From: Diphasiastrum complanatum
Taxonomy: Eukaryota; Streptophyta; Lycopodiopsida; Lycopodiales; Lycopodiaceae
Reading direction: 5' to 3'
Length of the DNA: 64,000 nt
NCBI GenBank assembly: GCA_029204225.1
Contig: CM055103.1
Location: 53,485,538-53,549,537 of the forward strand
Made by a program: the position numbers and the translations under genes. The first letter of the stretch is position 1, and the number at the start of each line of letters is the position of its first letter. Shown here piece by piece: positions 11,150 through 20,887 of the stretch. The notes below the pieces were generated by a model, which saw only the letters and a program-made list of their open reading frames with translations, was not told the DNA's origin and did not search any database.

Positions 11150-11831
11150 TGTAAAAATTACAGCAAATAAGGATCCTAAAACACTTGAAATGATGAGAGA
11201 AACAATAGATTATGATTTCATAAGATTAGCACAAGTTGAACCATCAAAATCCATCAAAAATCTATGCTTGAACCTCACTAAATGGCCCAAATCCTTGAAG
11301 AAGGCTTCACACGTGTGAAAGTACGGCCTCCCACAGTTTGAGTACTGTACACCAGACCTACGTTCAATCCTATAATCATTAGTAATCACGAGTACTCAAA
11401 CAATTATGAACATAGAGAGCAATTGCACCATTATGAGAGAAAAATCATGAAATTGCTTGATTGATTTTGGTGAGATATCATCACCTATATATACATGATC
11501 CATCACGGTTTTGGGCAGGTATGAGTAGCCCTAAACCTATTCCTAATGCTAATTTTGGTGGATCTTTCATCCCTACCAAGTTAAGGTTGGAATCTTGGAG
11601 ATCCCTCAACAATGCAAAAATTACCAAAAATAGCTCCTATTTTTTCTCCCTTGTATCTAAGCATAATTTGGACTCATTCCAAAGGTTCTAACACTTAGGT
11701 CTACTTGAGAACATCCTTATGAATGGAATCCTATGCTATTTGGCACGTGTGACAAGCCACATCATGACCATCTAACTATTTACAAGTCATATGACCAAAA
11801 CTAGTCAAGCTAGAATTGTGAATTTTTAACA
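11150..11831 (-). repeat. Copia LTR (minus orientation), family shared with 34126-34780
   Basis: Read on the minus strand, the LTR begins TGTTAAAAATTC at 11831, directly after a GAGGAGGAG purine tract, and ends ...TAATTTTTACA at 11150. The plus-strand LTR at 34126-34780 has the same sequence end to end with scattered changes. Both hold TTCACACGTGTGAA and a TATATA stretch (11490s here). This is the 3' LTR of the relic at 11846-12565. Confidence 0.8.
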
Positions 11832-11845
11832 CTCCTCCTCACTAT

Positions 11846-12565
11846 CTAGCTTGGTTCAATCATTGCTTTACTAATCACTCCAAGTGATGATCTGAACTTC
11901 ATAAAAGGTGTCTTTTGAAGTGGTTTAGTAAGTAGATCAGCTACACATTCATTGCTTGGAACATGCTCCAAAGCAATCTCCTTGGCTTGCACCATTTCTC
12001 TCACAAAGTGAGGGCATATCTCAATGTGCTTAGATCTTGCATGGAAGATTGGGTTAGATGCAAAAAAAGCATACTCCTCCTTGATCATAGCCTCCATGGA
12101 ACCCGAGTTGACATGTCCAAGTCTTTTGTGCCATAAAGTAAAGGTAGATATCTTGTTCTTCTCGGCCAACATGACAACATTAGTATCCACAAATGCATCT
12201 AACTTATAAAGTTTGCCAAGTCTAGTGCCCTTAGCCACTATCTTACCCTTCTTCTTGATGAAACATTCATTTGAAGCAAAGTCAACATTGAAACCATTGT
12301 CTACCATTTGGCCAACACTTAGTAGATTCTTTGTTATTGTAGGAATGTACAAAACACCTTCTATGTTGATCTTTTTGGAAGATCCTAAGCAAAGGGGAAT
12401 GCTACCAACTCCTTCAATCTTACAAGCTTCATCATTTGCTGTATAGATAGATTTTATAGGTCCATCATAAGATAAGAGAAAAGAGAAAAACTCCCTTTTA
12501 CTAGTCATGTGTGAACTAGCACCCGAGTCAATCCACCAAGGATCTTCTCCTTTGAAATTTGACAT
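11846..12565 (-). pseudogene. Copia pol relic: protease fused to RNase H end by deletion
   Basis: A 239-residue open frame. Residues about 9-20 carry the aspartic protease signature (WWIDSGASSHMTS). LYIPTITKNLLSVGQM and LWHKRLGHVNSGSM of the GAG-pre-integrase region follow. At about residue 170 the sequence jumps directly to the end of RNase H (NPIFHARSKHIEIC, HVPSNECVADLLTKPL). Integrase, reverse transcriptase and most of RNase H are missing. The related copia at 31561-34123 shows the normal order. The deletion kept the frame open, so this is a chimeric ORF rather than an obviously broken one. It cannot support reverse transcription or integration. The upstream side ends near the 65-bp duplication next to the carboxylesterase, and no 5' LTR is seen. 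Confidence 0.85.
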
Positions 12566-12584
12566 TTGAAATTATTGCAGTCTC

Positions 12585-12714
12585 AGATGAATCCTCATGT
12601 TATAGAAGAATGAGAAAGCCAGATCTTACCAGCAGCTAGAAGGCAGGTTAGATGAATCCTCATGTTATAGAAGAATGAGAAAGCCAGATCTTACCAGCAG
12701 CTAGAAGGCAGGTT
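12585..12714. repeat. 65-bp perfect tandem duplication
   Basis: Two 65-bp units (12585-12649 and 12650-12714) start AGATGAATCCTCATGTTATA and appear identical. The second unit contains the last codons and the stop codon of the carboxylesterase gene (stop at 12701-12703 on the minus strand). The copy is therefore a partial duplication of that gene's 3' end. Confidence 0.9.
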
Positions 12715-13768
12715 TGATTATTGACTTGCTGGTTTGATTTGTGCAGGTGACAATAAAGTTGCTATATACTGCGTAGGCATTCTCCATGTCACCCTCCACT
12801 TCTGGAAAATATATTGCATGATCCTTTCCTGGGTAATCCAGCAGTCTCACTTCCTGCCCACCTCTTCTCAATGCTTCCACGAACAGTATCTCTCGGTCAT
12901 AGCATGGATCCAGGCGCCCCACAGCAATAAGAGAGGGAGGAAGCTGGAACTGACTCAGATCAGGAGCATCTGAGCTCCTAAAGTCGGAGTAAGGATGGCT
13001 CCTATCGGCACCAATAGGCAGTGAGAAAGCCCAGAAATCATCAGAGAGCTTCATCTGTAATACTCCGTCAACGTATGTGTTGCCAAACTTGATCTCTGAG
13101 TCTGTCCTATCCAGTCCTCCAAAAAATGGAATGTCCATTACAAGGCCGCAGATTTGAAGAGGAAGCATATCTTCTGTGGAGCATCTGAGTGCAACTTGAT
13201 GCACAATTGTAGCACCAGAGCCTTGGCCCATCAGAAAACACTTCCCAAAATTTCCATAAGCAGCAAGCCATGGTTCTTTTTCAGATGCGGCTTCATCAGT
13301 GGCTTGAGACTGCAGCCACTTCAAGGCAGCGAATGTGTCGTCGAAAGCAGCAGGCAGGCGGTGCTCCGGAGCCAACCTGTAGTCCACGGAGACGACAATC
13401 ACATTCAACTTTGCGCACATTTTACAGCAAATGTCATGCGCAAAGGAAGATGCTGCACTGGCCAAAATGAACCCGCCTCCATGTACGTAAACAACGATTG
13501 GCAAACCACCCACTTCATGCAATTCCCCGTTAATCTGAGGGCCATGCTTTGGTGCTCCTTGGGGAAGATAAATGCGAACCCATATGCCCGTGAGGCTGTT
13601 GATTGTGACATCCTTTGAAACCGCCCCATAGAGAGCCTGATCTGGATGTGCAGGTGTGGTAGGCAGATGTTGATCATGTGTTGATCTATCTACTGTGCCA
13701 TCAGAGTAGATATTTACACCAGGAATTTCACACACTAATTCACAGGCAGCAGATTTGGCTTCTCCCAT
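12701..13768 (-). CDS. Carboxylesterase-like alpha/beta hydrolase (plant CXE family)
   Basis: An intact, intronless 355-residue gene of usual CXE length. The oxyanion-hole motif YVHGGGF lies at about residues 93-99, followed by VVSVDYRLAPEHRLPAAFDD, a hallmark of the plant carboxylesterase/GID1 superfamily. The nucleophile elbow reads MGQGSGA (about residues 179-185). Aligned with the family's GDSSGG, the catalytic serine position is glycine, with a serine one residue later. The acid (GRLDPCYDRE) and histidine (GKDHAIYFP) positions look normal. No signal peptide is seen, so it is probably cytosolic. The family hydrolyses ester metabolites and includes the non-catalytic gibberellin receptor GID1. 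This protein may therefore be inactive, use the shifted serine, or bind a ligand. The start is the first ATG of the frame, about 110 bases below a TATA box. The 3' end overlaps a 65-bp tandem duplication. Confidence 0.9.
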   Translation of the reverse strand: MGEAKSAACELVCEIPGVNIYSDGTVDRSTHDQHLPTTPAHPDQALYGAVSKDVTINSLTGIWVRIYLPQGAPKHGPQINGELHEVGGLPIVVYVHGGGFILASAASSFAHDICCKMCAKLNVIVVSVDYRLAPEHRLPAAFDDTFAALKWLQSQATDEAASEKEPWLAAYGNFGKCFLMGQGSGATIVHQVALRCSTEDMLPLQICGLVMDIPFFGGLDRTDSEIKFGNTYVDGVLQMKLSDDFWAFSLPIGADRSHPYSDFRSSDAPDLSQFQLPPSLIAVGRLDPCYDREILFVEALRRGGQEVRLLDYPGKDHAIYFPEVEGDMENAYAVYSNFIVTCTNQTSKSIIKPAF

Positions 13769-13849
13769 TTTTGCAGCGTTAAAACTTGGGAACTAGCTAG
13801 TGTTCCAGAGTCCAGACTCGAACAGCTACTGATCACTACACTCTCTCAA

Positions 13850-13884
13850 TCTCCCTCTCTCTCTCTCCGATACCTCCTATATAC
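13850..13884 (-). promoter_or_regulatory. TATA box and CT-rich leader of the carboxylesterase
   Basis: On the minus strand GTATATAG (13884-13877) lies about 110 bases before the ATG. A GA/CT-rich stretch (13850-13868) sits between them, as in many plant core promoters. Confidence 0.5.
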
Positions 13885-14002
13885 ATGCATGCAAAGCACC
13901 TTATCAAACACAAAATTGTTTGCTAAAAACACACTCACGGAGAAAACGTGGTCTCACAAAAGTGCATGATTGGACATGTTAAAAGAATTAACGGACGAAC
14001 TG

Positions 14003-14382
14003 ATTCCTCAAGGATCAGTGCTTAACATATTGAGGGATCAGTGATTAACATACTGGATTAACATACGCTTATAATTTGGCATGGATTAGTGATGAACATA
14101 CTATAATTCCTACTGATCTATGTTTCCTGAACAGACATTCCTCAAGGATCAGTCCTTAACATATCGAGGGATCAGTGATTAACATATTATATTTTGGATT
14201 AAAACACGCTTATTTGACAGGGATCAGTGATGAACTTACTATAGTTCTTATACTACTCCTCAACACATGTTCCTCATGCTTTAGAAACAATCATATAGCT
14301 GTATGTATACATGTAGCCTGTAGGAATTTAGTCACAATCATATAGCTTAGAGCTATATGTATACATGTAGCCTATAAGAAAT
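14003..14382. repeat. Imperfect tandem duplications upstream of the carboxylesterase
   Basis: A block of about 125 bases is repeated roughly at 14003-14125 and 14134-14255. Shared words are TCCTCAAGGATCAGT, GAGGGATCAGTGATTAACAT and ATCAGTGATGAAC. A second short pair with ATGTATACATGTAGCCT follows near 14300 and 14355. No ORF is present. Confidence 0.65.
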
Positions 14383-14565
14383 ATAAGGGTACTATAATTA
14401 ATGGTAATGGACATTAAGTATTAAGTAATGGCCATTGAAAGGGCCATTATCATAAATATGATAATCCTGCACGGACATCCCACCAATGGCCCAACCAATG
14501 ACCCCCCCCCCTTTTTTTTTTATTCAGTGGTGTCTCTCTTTCTCTCCGCTATCTATGTCCTCCCG

Positions 14566-14570
<5 letters not shown>

Positions 14571-14613
<43 letters not shown>
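14571..14613. repeat. (CT)n microsatellite
   Basis: About 21 CT units, preceded by a C10-T10 run at 14502-14521. The ORFs called across it encode only alternating Ser/Leu or Arg/Glu and are not genes. Confidence 0.95.
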
Positions 14614-14617
<4 letters not shown>

Positions 14618-14870
14618 GTCTGGACTCTTCCCGTGTCGCTTATTGGCAAGGGGACAGCTTTGGCCCCGTGCCGGTCGTAAATTAACACGTGGAGTCCGGG
14701 GACACGGGACAAGAATCTGTTCAACCTGGGACCCCACTGTTGCCGCAAAAGTACTATCATCGGGCGGCACCCGCCGCCAGGGCGCCAGGAACCACTGCAC
14801 TGTGCCAGCGCCACAGCACCACCCTTTCACTCGAGCAGAGGGCGCTAGTGCCGCCAAGACCACCGGCCAG

Positions 14871-15040
14871 GGAGCTGACGCCAAGATTGTGGAGTTGACG
14901 CCAAGATTGTGGGACCGCCTGCCCACCCCGGGAGCCGGGAGCACCAATGCGTGAGGGAGTTGACGCCAAGATTGTGGAGTTGACGCCAAGATTGTGGGAC
15001 CGCCTGCCCACCCCGGGAGCCGGGAGCACCAATGCGTGAG
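14871..15040. repeat. 85-bp tandem duplication with nested 20-bp repeats
   Basis: Two units (14871-14955 and 14956-15040). Each contains two copies of GAGTTGACGCCAAGATTGTG followed by a GC-rich segment ending CACCAATGCGTGAG. The two units are almost identical, so the duplication is recent. Confidence 0.9.
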
Positions 15041-15849
15041 GGGGACCAGAACGCACGCACGCACACACGCCCACGCACACATGCACACACACACATATAT
15101 GGGAGTGGATGGGCATTTTGAGTATATATGCATGGTGGAGTAGTTCCAAGAAAATATTATGGGATAAACCCATTAGGTCATGTGGCAAGCAAAGGTTCAA
15201 TGTCTCTCTCGGGCAGGGCGAGCAGGGTGGCGCGAAGCATCATCAGGCCACCTGGGGACACATGTCACCTGCAGAAGTTGGTCGCAGCCAAACTGGCCGT
15301 GCCAGTAAGATACGAGGGGACTTTCGCTCTCTTTCCCCTCTCTCCCCAACTCTCTCACTCTCTTCATGCTCTACGCTCTCACTCTCTTTCCCCTCTCTCT
15401 TGCTCTCTGTGTGCCTCTCTCTCTCTGCGCTCTCTTGTTGCTCTGTACATTTATGACACTTACGGAAGGTTACATCAGTGAGCTTCGCGGTGGGCTCTTC
15501 TGCAGTGACACGGTTCGTTTGTTTCGATGGTTGCTTGAGGATCCTCATCATCACGGTGAATCAGCTGCAGAACCAAGCATCCTTGTGTTCGAAATGGCTG
15601 GAAAAGGGACTGAGGGGCGACCTTCACCTCTTGGAGAAGAATACGGCCATTACTTCTGATGTGGTGCAACTGTAAGCATGCTAATTGAGGAGGAAATTGC
15701 ACGTAGCTCCTCCTAAGCAAAGCTGCCAAAGGTAGGGGAAAGCTTTCGCTTCTTCTATGCAGCTTCCTTGCCTCTTGAACACAGTTAGAATACGTAATCT
15801 CACTGCAAGCGCTGCCCTTCGAATCCATATCTTCATCATCCATTCGGGC
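15041..15849. other. CA- and CT-rich intergenic stretch
   Basis: Holds a CA-rich microsatellite (15051-15098) and CT-rich tracts (15325-15435). The minus-strand ORF 15475-15843 and neighbouring frames show no recognisable domain, so I do not call a gene. Confidence 0.4.
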
Positions 15850-16215
15850 AATCTTTTCCTCAATCCTCTGATTAGTTGTCCATAACTTTTCAAACTCTTG
15901 GTGATCATGTCCTCAATCATCATATGGGTTGTCCATAACTTTTCAAACTCTTGGTGATCATGTCCTCAATCCTCATACGGGTTGTCCATAACTTTTCAAA
16001 CTCTTGGTGATCATGTGCCCAATCCTCCGATGGGTTGTCCATAACTTTTCAAACTCTTGGTGAGCACGTCCTCAATCCTCTGATGGGTTGTCCATAACTT
16101 TTCAAACGCTTGGTGATCATGTCCTCAATCCTCTGATCCTCTGATGGGTTGTCCATAACTTTTCAAACTCTTGGTGATCACGTCCTCAATCCTCTGATCC
16201 TCTGATGGGTTGTCT
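15850..16215. repeat. 53-bp minisatellite
   Basis: Six full units begin GTTGTCCATAACTTTTCAAA at 15875, 15928, 15981, 16034, 16087 and 16148, and a partial seventh starts at 16209. The period is 53 bases, then 61 after an 8-base CCTCTGAT was itself duplicated. Only scattered substitutions separate the units. Confidence 0.95.
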
Positions 16216-16643
16216 TGCAGAGTTTCGACAATGTATATGGTAACCATCAACATGTACAAGATGTAACCATGTGGGGCAACACATACATATAGTTACATTC
16301 ATTCTTGTGAAGATTTTCTTACATAGTTTCTTAACTATGAGCCAGAAGTTTGGTGCCAACTTTTTTTATTGAGTCATTTTTTAATGTTTTCTACAATAAT
16401 TGGTTTTTTTATCTCTTGAAAAATGAGAGATAATGAGAGAGAGATAATGGTTTGTCCTATTATCGATATCGGAACTAGCACCTCAGAATATACAACGACA
16501 CCTGCAGTAAGTTAGACCACAAATTTTTCAGAGTAAGGCATGCAAATGAGGTCGATTTTGAGACACATACAAAGGCTTATTCCAAGGTCCATCTCTATTG
16601 TTATTTCGAGATCTGTATTTGTTGCCACTTCGCTGAATTCCAG
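16216..16643. other. Leader-like sequence before the copia gag relic
   Basis: No ORF, LTR end or primer-binding site could be identified. The segment directly precedes the gag ATG at 16644. Confidence 0.3.
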
Positions 16644-17885
16644 ATGAATTCTCATAGTAAAGCCGGTCTTATCGCAGACAAGCTGAATGGATCCAATTAC
16701 TACTTGTGGAAATTTAAGATGAAGACCTTGCTAATCACCAAGGAGTTGTGGGATGTTGTCATAGATATCGAAGTGCAGCTTGAAGACGACACAACCGACT
16801 CAACGTGGAAGTCGAAGGATGGTAAAGCTTTCGCGCTTATCATTTTCAATATATCAGACACTCAGATTGGCCATATATCTGAAGCTCAAACTTCGAAAGA
16901 AGTATGGGACATCTTGAGTTACTATATGATGTGAAGGACGTAACTTACAAGTTACATCTACGAAGAAAATTCTTCACTCTCAAGATGTCGAATGGTGATT
17001 CACTTCAGAATCACGCTAACCAGTTTAAGAATCTCTTGCAACAGAGCGGCCATTGTCGGATCAGTCATAGACAATCAAGACCCAATTATGACATTGCTTT
17101 CAAGCTTGCCCTTTACATATGAAAACTGGGTGATGATCATATCGACACACTCATGTTTAACTCTTACTAGAGTTATCACTATGTTGCTGCGGGAAGATAA
17201 TCGAAGAAGTCAGGATGCTTCGTCGACTTCATCATCTCATGTTCTATATGTCAACAAAGGCTCAAACCGACAGAAGCAGAAAAGCTCTAAGCAGTCCGCA
17301 TCAAATCAAAAACCGACTCAAAGTCAAGAACAATTATCAAATCCACAGTCGAAGAAGAAGATGTTTTGTAAGTATTGCAAGCGCACTAATCATGAGATTG
17401 AGGATTGCAAGGTTTTCAAAGCGAAGAACACCAATAAGCAACTTGATAAACAGGCAAATGCAGTCACAACACCTCCCAACATCGACATGGACGAAGGAGC
17501 ATTTATGGTCAAAGACCAAAAGACACTATTGGATCATTCTTGGTTTCTATATCTATCAACTTGAAGGTTACATCCTTCCAGGCGAAGAGCACGAGGTTTG
17601 CAAATTGCAGAAAGCTCTCTACAAGCTCTAGCAAGCTCCAAGGGCTTGGTTCAATTGAGTTAATCGATTCTTGTTGTAGCACCAGATCTAGTTTTGCCAA
17701 TTCTACCATGTATCTCCAACACAAAGGCTCAAGCTATATGATAATAGCATTATATATCGATGATTCATTAATCATCAACAATTCAAATCAGCTATTGCAT
17801 GAGACAAAAGCTCTACTTTCGAAGGAATTCAAATTGACTTATTCGAGCCCAATGCACCATCGAGATCACTCATTAGAACAAGGAT
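16644..17885 (+). pseudogene. Copia relic: gag joined to a reverse transcriptase fragment
   Basis: It starts as a copia gag: LNGSNYYLWKFKMKTLL near residue 14, then SKEVWDIL. A stop at about 16932 and frameshifts follow. The frame resumes with a zinc knuckle, CKYCKRTNHEIEDC (17367-17408, CX2CX4HX4C), and DEGAFMVKDQ, the usual gag/protease border. Protease, integrase and the first RT half are absent. The sequence jumps to the RT segment GEEHEVCKLQKALYKL, stop, QAPRAWF. In a third frame the YIDD catalytic box follows (ALYIDDSLIINN, about 17745-17780). It is therefore an internally deleted, frameshifted, non-functional copy. From 17361 rightward it is also present, inverted, at 63474-64000. Confidence 0.85.
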
Positions 17886-18452
17886 GAAGTCTATGCCGCA
17901 GTAAAATTGTAGGTCGTCGCACCACCAAATGAAGACAGTGAAAATGATATAAGATCTGGATTGCTTAGAGAATGGAATTAGAGCAGTTCTGACTTGTTGA
18001 ACCTCAGTATAGGTGTCATAGACAACCATAAAGAGAAGAATGATTAGGCGTTTGAGACAGTCGTGCACTTCTCTGTTACTGATATTCTGATATAAAAAAA
18101 TGTGAATCAATTAGGCGTCTATGACAGCCATACATTTCTTCATTAGTGGAGTTATTGATAGTAGAGGAGAAAGAGTGAGAGACATTCAAAACATCTACCA
18201 CGAATGCAACTGCAAATCTGTATAATAAGTGTTGTAGTAACAACGATCAGATCACAAAACAATAGCGTTGTGAACGCGTGATTCTATTTACAGATTCAAA
18301 TAATTGTTATCTTTCTGAATACTCTTTACTCTCTCTATAATATCTAACTCTGAGGAGTTAGACACTAGAAGACCAATTTTGGTCGTTTGATCTTTGTCGT
18401 GGAGATTGATCTCTTGGATCTCTTCTCATCTTTTGTCTCTACTCGCTTAGTT

Positions 18453-18461
18453 CCTTATATA
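18453..18461 (-). promoter_or_regulatory. LTR-like TATA box in the left arm
   Basis: The minus strand reads TATATAAGG, followed by a leader-like sequence containing CTCTCTATAATATC and an inverted CTCCTCAGAG-type segment. It looks like an LTR promoter, but LTR ends could not be fixed. The right-arm copy is at 62900-62908 (plus). Confidence 0.35.
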
Positions 18462-19108
18462 GTTGTTGGATGATCTCATGCTATTCTAATTACACTTACA
18501 AGATCATTAATATTTTTGTACTTAATTAACAAAACGTTTATCCAACGGAGCGTGAAGACGTAGACAGCAAAATCTCCTTCGCAAGTGACCGTGGGAGCGT
18601 GAAGCTGTAACCACAATCTCCTTCATATGTGAGCGGGAGCAATACTCAATATTCTATAATGATTCATGGACAAATGGTTGACAAATCGATTTAAGCGGGC
18701 TACAAAAGCCCTATCACCTTTTAAGATGTATGTGAGCAAGTTGTAGGGAACCCAAACAATGTCAAAATTTGGAATACTAACATTGTATGGATAGAGCATC
18801 ATTGACATGTAATCTATAGCAAATGACAATTTGCTTGCATTTGCACATGCTAATATAATGATGGTCGCTGTAACCTAGGAAAAATTCTATGTACTTGGTC
18901 TTCGAAAAGAATCCCAACTAGCAACTTTCGAACAACTTCTCTAGCCTGCATCCATTGTAGCAAGCATAAATGTTCCAAGATTAATGAAAGTAGGGATAGA
19001 GCAATTCAAAAAATAAGCACCCTTTATATACACTTTCATTAAAAAAAAAAAAAAATTAATCGGCTATGTATTCAACCTCAATTCAAAATAGTGCAATCTA
19101 CTTCTACT

Positions 19109-19291
19109 TCATGCTATTGCTACAAATTGGTGCGGAAAATAGATACAAATAATAAAACCAAAAGTTAACTTCTTGGTATCTAAGTCCCCTCTCCAATCTA
19201 AATTAGAATAGCCGAATAAGGACAATGAAGTGATAGCATTACCAAAATAGCAAAGAACTTGGTTGTTTGTTGATTGAATGTATTTCATCAC
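19109..19291 (-). pseudogene. Copia RNase H fragment in the left arm
   Basis: A 60-residue frame resembling the start of copia RNase H: YIQSTNNQVLCYFGN, then LFGYSNLDWRGDLDTKKLTFGF. The usual form is GYSDxDWxGDxDxRKSTSGY, so the catalytic aspartate of the YSD motif reads Asn. It is opposite in strand to the gag/RT relic, so two unrelated copia fragments are joined in this arm. An identical copy lies at 62070-62252 (plus). Confidence 0.7.
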
Positions 19292-19973
19292 TCATTTCTT
19301 GCCACAATTATGTCAATCCTCAATCTACAACCACCTCTGGATTCCCTATCCCTTTAGATTCTCAATTTTGCACGTATCCAAATACCAATTTTGAACTTAG
19401 AAATTGAAGAAGTCAACCTCATCACTAAAACACCATCCAAAAGTTCTCAATCTAATCAATTGTAGCCCCAATGCTTTGTTTGAGTAACAATGCAATATTT
19501 TCATTCAACCAATACATCATTTCCGACTTCCGGATCAATACATATAATGCCTAATTTATTTTCCTAAAGCAATCATTTCAAACATTTTAAGTGCTTCGTA
19601 TCTCATTTCCTATCACAAACCTATCTTCAACAATTTTATGTAGAGTTTTCCTCCCATCAACATATCCATTGTCGACACTAATCCCTAGGCTAACAAACTC
19701 TACTTAACCAATCCTTAACAATCTCTCACAATCCTCCCATACCCTTCTAAAGTGTAGTCATGATACTATGGATTTATACAACCTCCAAGCTGAACTTAGG
19801 CACTCAACAAATTTATTGCACAACACTTGAAGAATGTGATCTCCTTTACATTCCCTTCCTCTTGTTGCCCTTAAGTTACAGATCTTTTTAAAGTCTAAGA
19901 TAAACATCCACATCCTTGCCAAGTTATTGGACATGATTATCACCACTATGTGGGAGAGGTAATATTGGATCAT

Positions 19974-20213
19974 CGCTGGTCCATCGTTGGACAGCCTACC
20001 ATATATATCAACATTTTGATTCTCTTGCTAATGATAGATCGTTGCAGGTCCATCGCTGGACATCAACAAGTCTACCTTCAACAAGCACTCCAAAAAATGA
20101 GTATGCTTCATCGCTGGTCCATCGCTAGACAACGGAAAGTATATGAAGTACATATCAAGCCAAACACAAGTTGTATGGACCCTCATTGATCCATCGCTGG
20201 ACAGCGGGTTCAT
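19974..20213. repeat. Four regularly spaced GTCCATCGCTGGAC repeats
   Basis: A short palindromic core (GTCCA-TCGC-TGGAC, with one or two variants) lies near 19981, 20048, 20118 and 20190. The spacing is 67-72 bases and the sequence between copies is unique. On the minus strand each copy reads SSDGPA or SSDGS in one continuous 61-codon frame. The repeats begin about 30 bases from the inverted-repeat breakpoint. Confidence 0.6.
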
Positions 20214-20580
20214 ACATTCCCATTCAACATTTAGAACAGCTGATAACCATCATACATATACATGAGATGAATGCACATATATGAAACCAGCAAAACCACA
20301 TACCATATAGTTAAAGCAGATAACTTCAAGCTAGGGAGGGCGCCATCTCTTCCAACCTTCTTCTCACCGTATAGTAGAAGAAACTCCTTCGAAAACAGGC
20401 CACATATAGTGGTTTCATAGGAAGTATCGTGGAAGATCCCTTCCAGCCAAAAAAGGTGGGAAAATATTTTTGAAAAGTATGAAGAAAAGTTGGGTTTGCA
20501 AAAAAGTTTTAGGACCCTCAAACCATATATGTTTGTTTTTAGCATGATCAAGGGTGGTGGTTTTCAATAAAGAAGAGTCC

Positions 20581-20702
<122 letters not shown>

Positions 20703-20887
20703 CCACCAACCAACCCGTAACTAGTGAATCCCTTAGGGGGCACTTAGCTCTCCATAAGGAATAGCTAATTGCCCATCCTTAGACCTTTAATACATTGTGG
20801 TAGATCATAGGACAAACCTGGAAAAGTATTAGTCAAAAGCAGTTTGTTAGTGATAAGGCAAAGCTTTTCCCTCATAAGACCATTTTT

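Larger units (their letters stand above)
17361..19943 (+). repeat. Left arm of a nearly perfect >2.58-kb inverted repeat
   Basis: Every segment I compared is the reverse complement of 61418-64000 (position p pairs with 81361-p). By eye I found only two differences. One is a 1-base indel (GGTTACAG at about 18871 versus GGTTCACAG on the other arm). The other is an A15 versus T14 run at about 19041. Similarity stops abruptly at 19943. The outer extent is unknown because the other arm reaches the window end. Confidence 0.95.

Noticed and set aside
11019-11318. 99-codon plus-strand ORF
   Set aside because: It runs through the boundary of the copia LTR at 11150, so it cannot be a natural gene end.
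14428-15200. Overlapping ORFs of up to 194 codons on both strands
   Set aside because: They are products of the (CT)n tract and the 85-bp tandem duplication. No domain is present and both strands are open only because the repeats lack stops.
15475-15923. Two overlapping minus-strand ORFs entering the minisatellite
   Set aside because: Possibly gag-like, but no motif I could name. The frame depends on the 53-bp repeat, which is not a multiple of three.
19974-20213. CRISPR-like array of spaced repeats
   Set aside because: Only four imperfect 14-base repeats in a plant nuclear context, with no Cas genes. The spacing is similar but the repeats are too short and variable.
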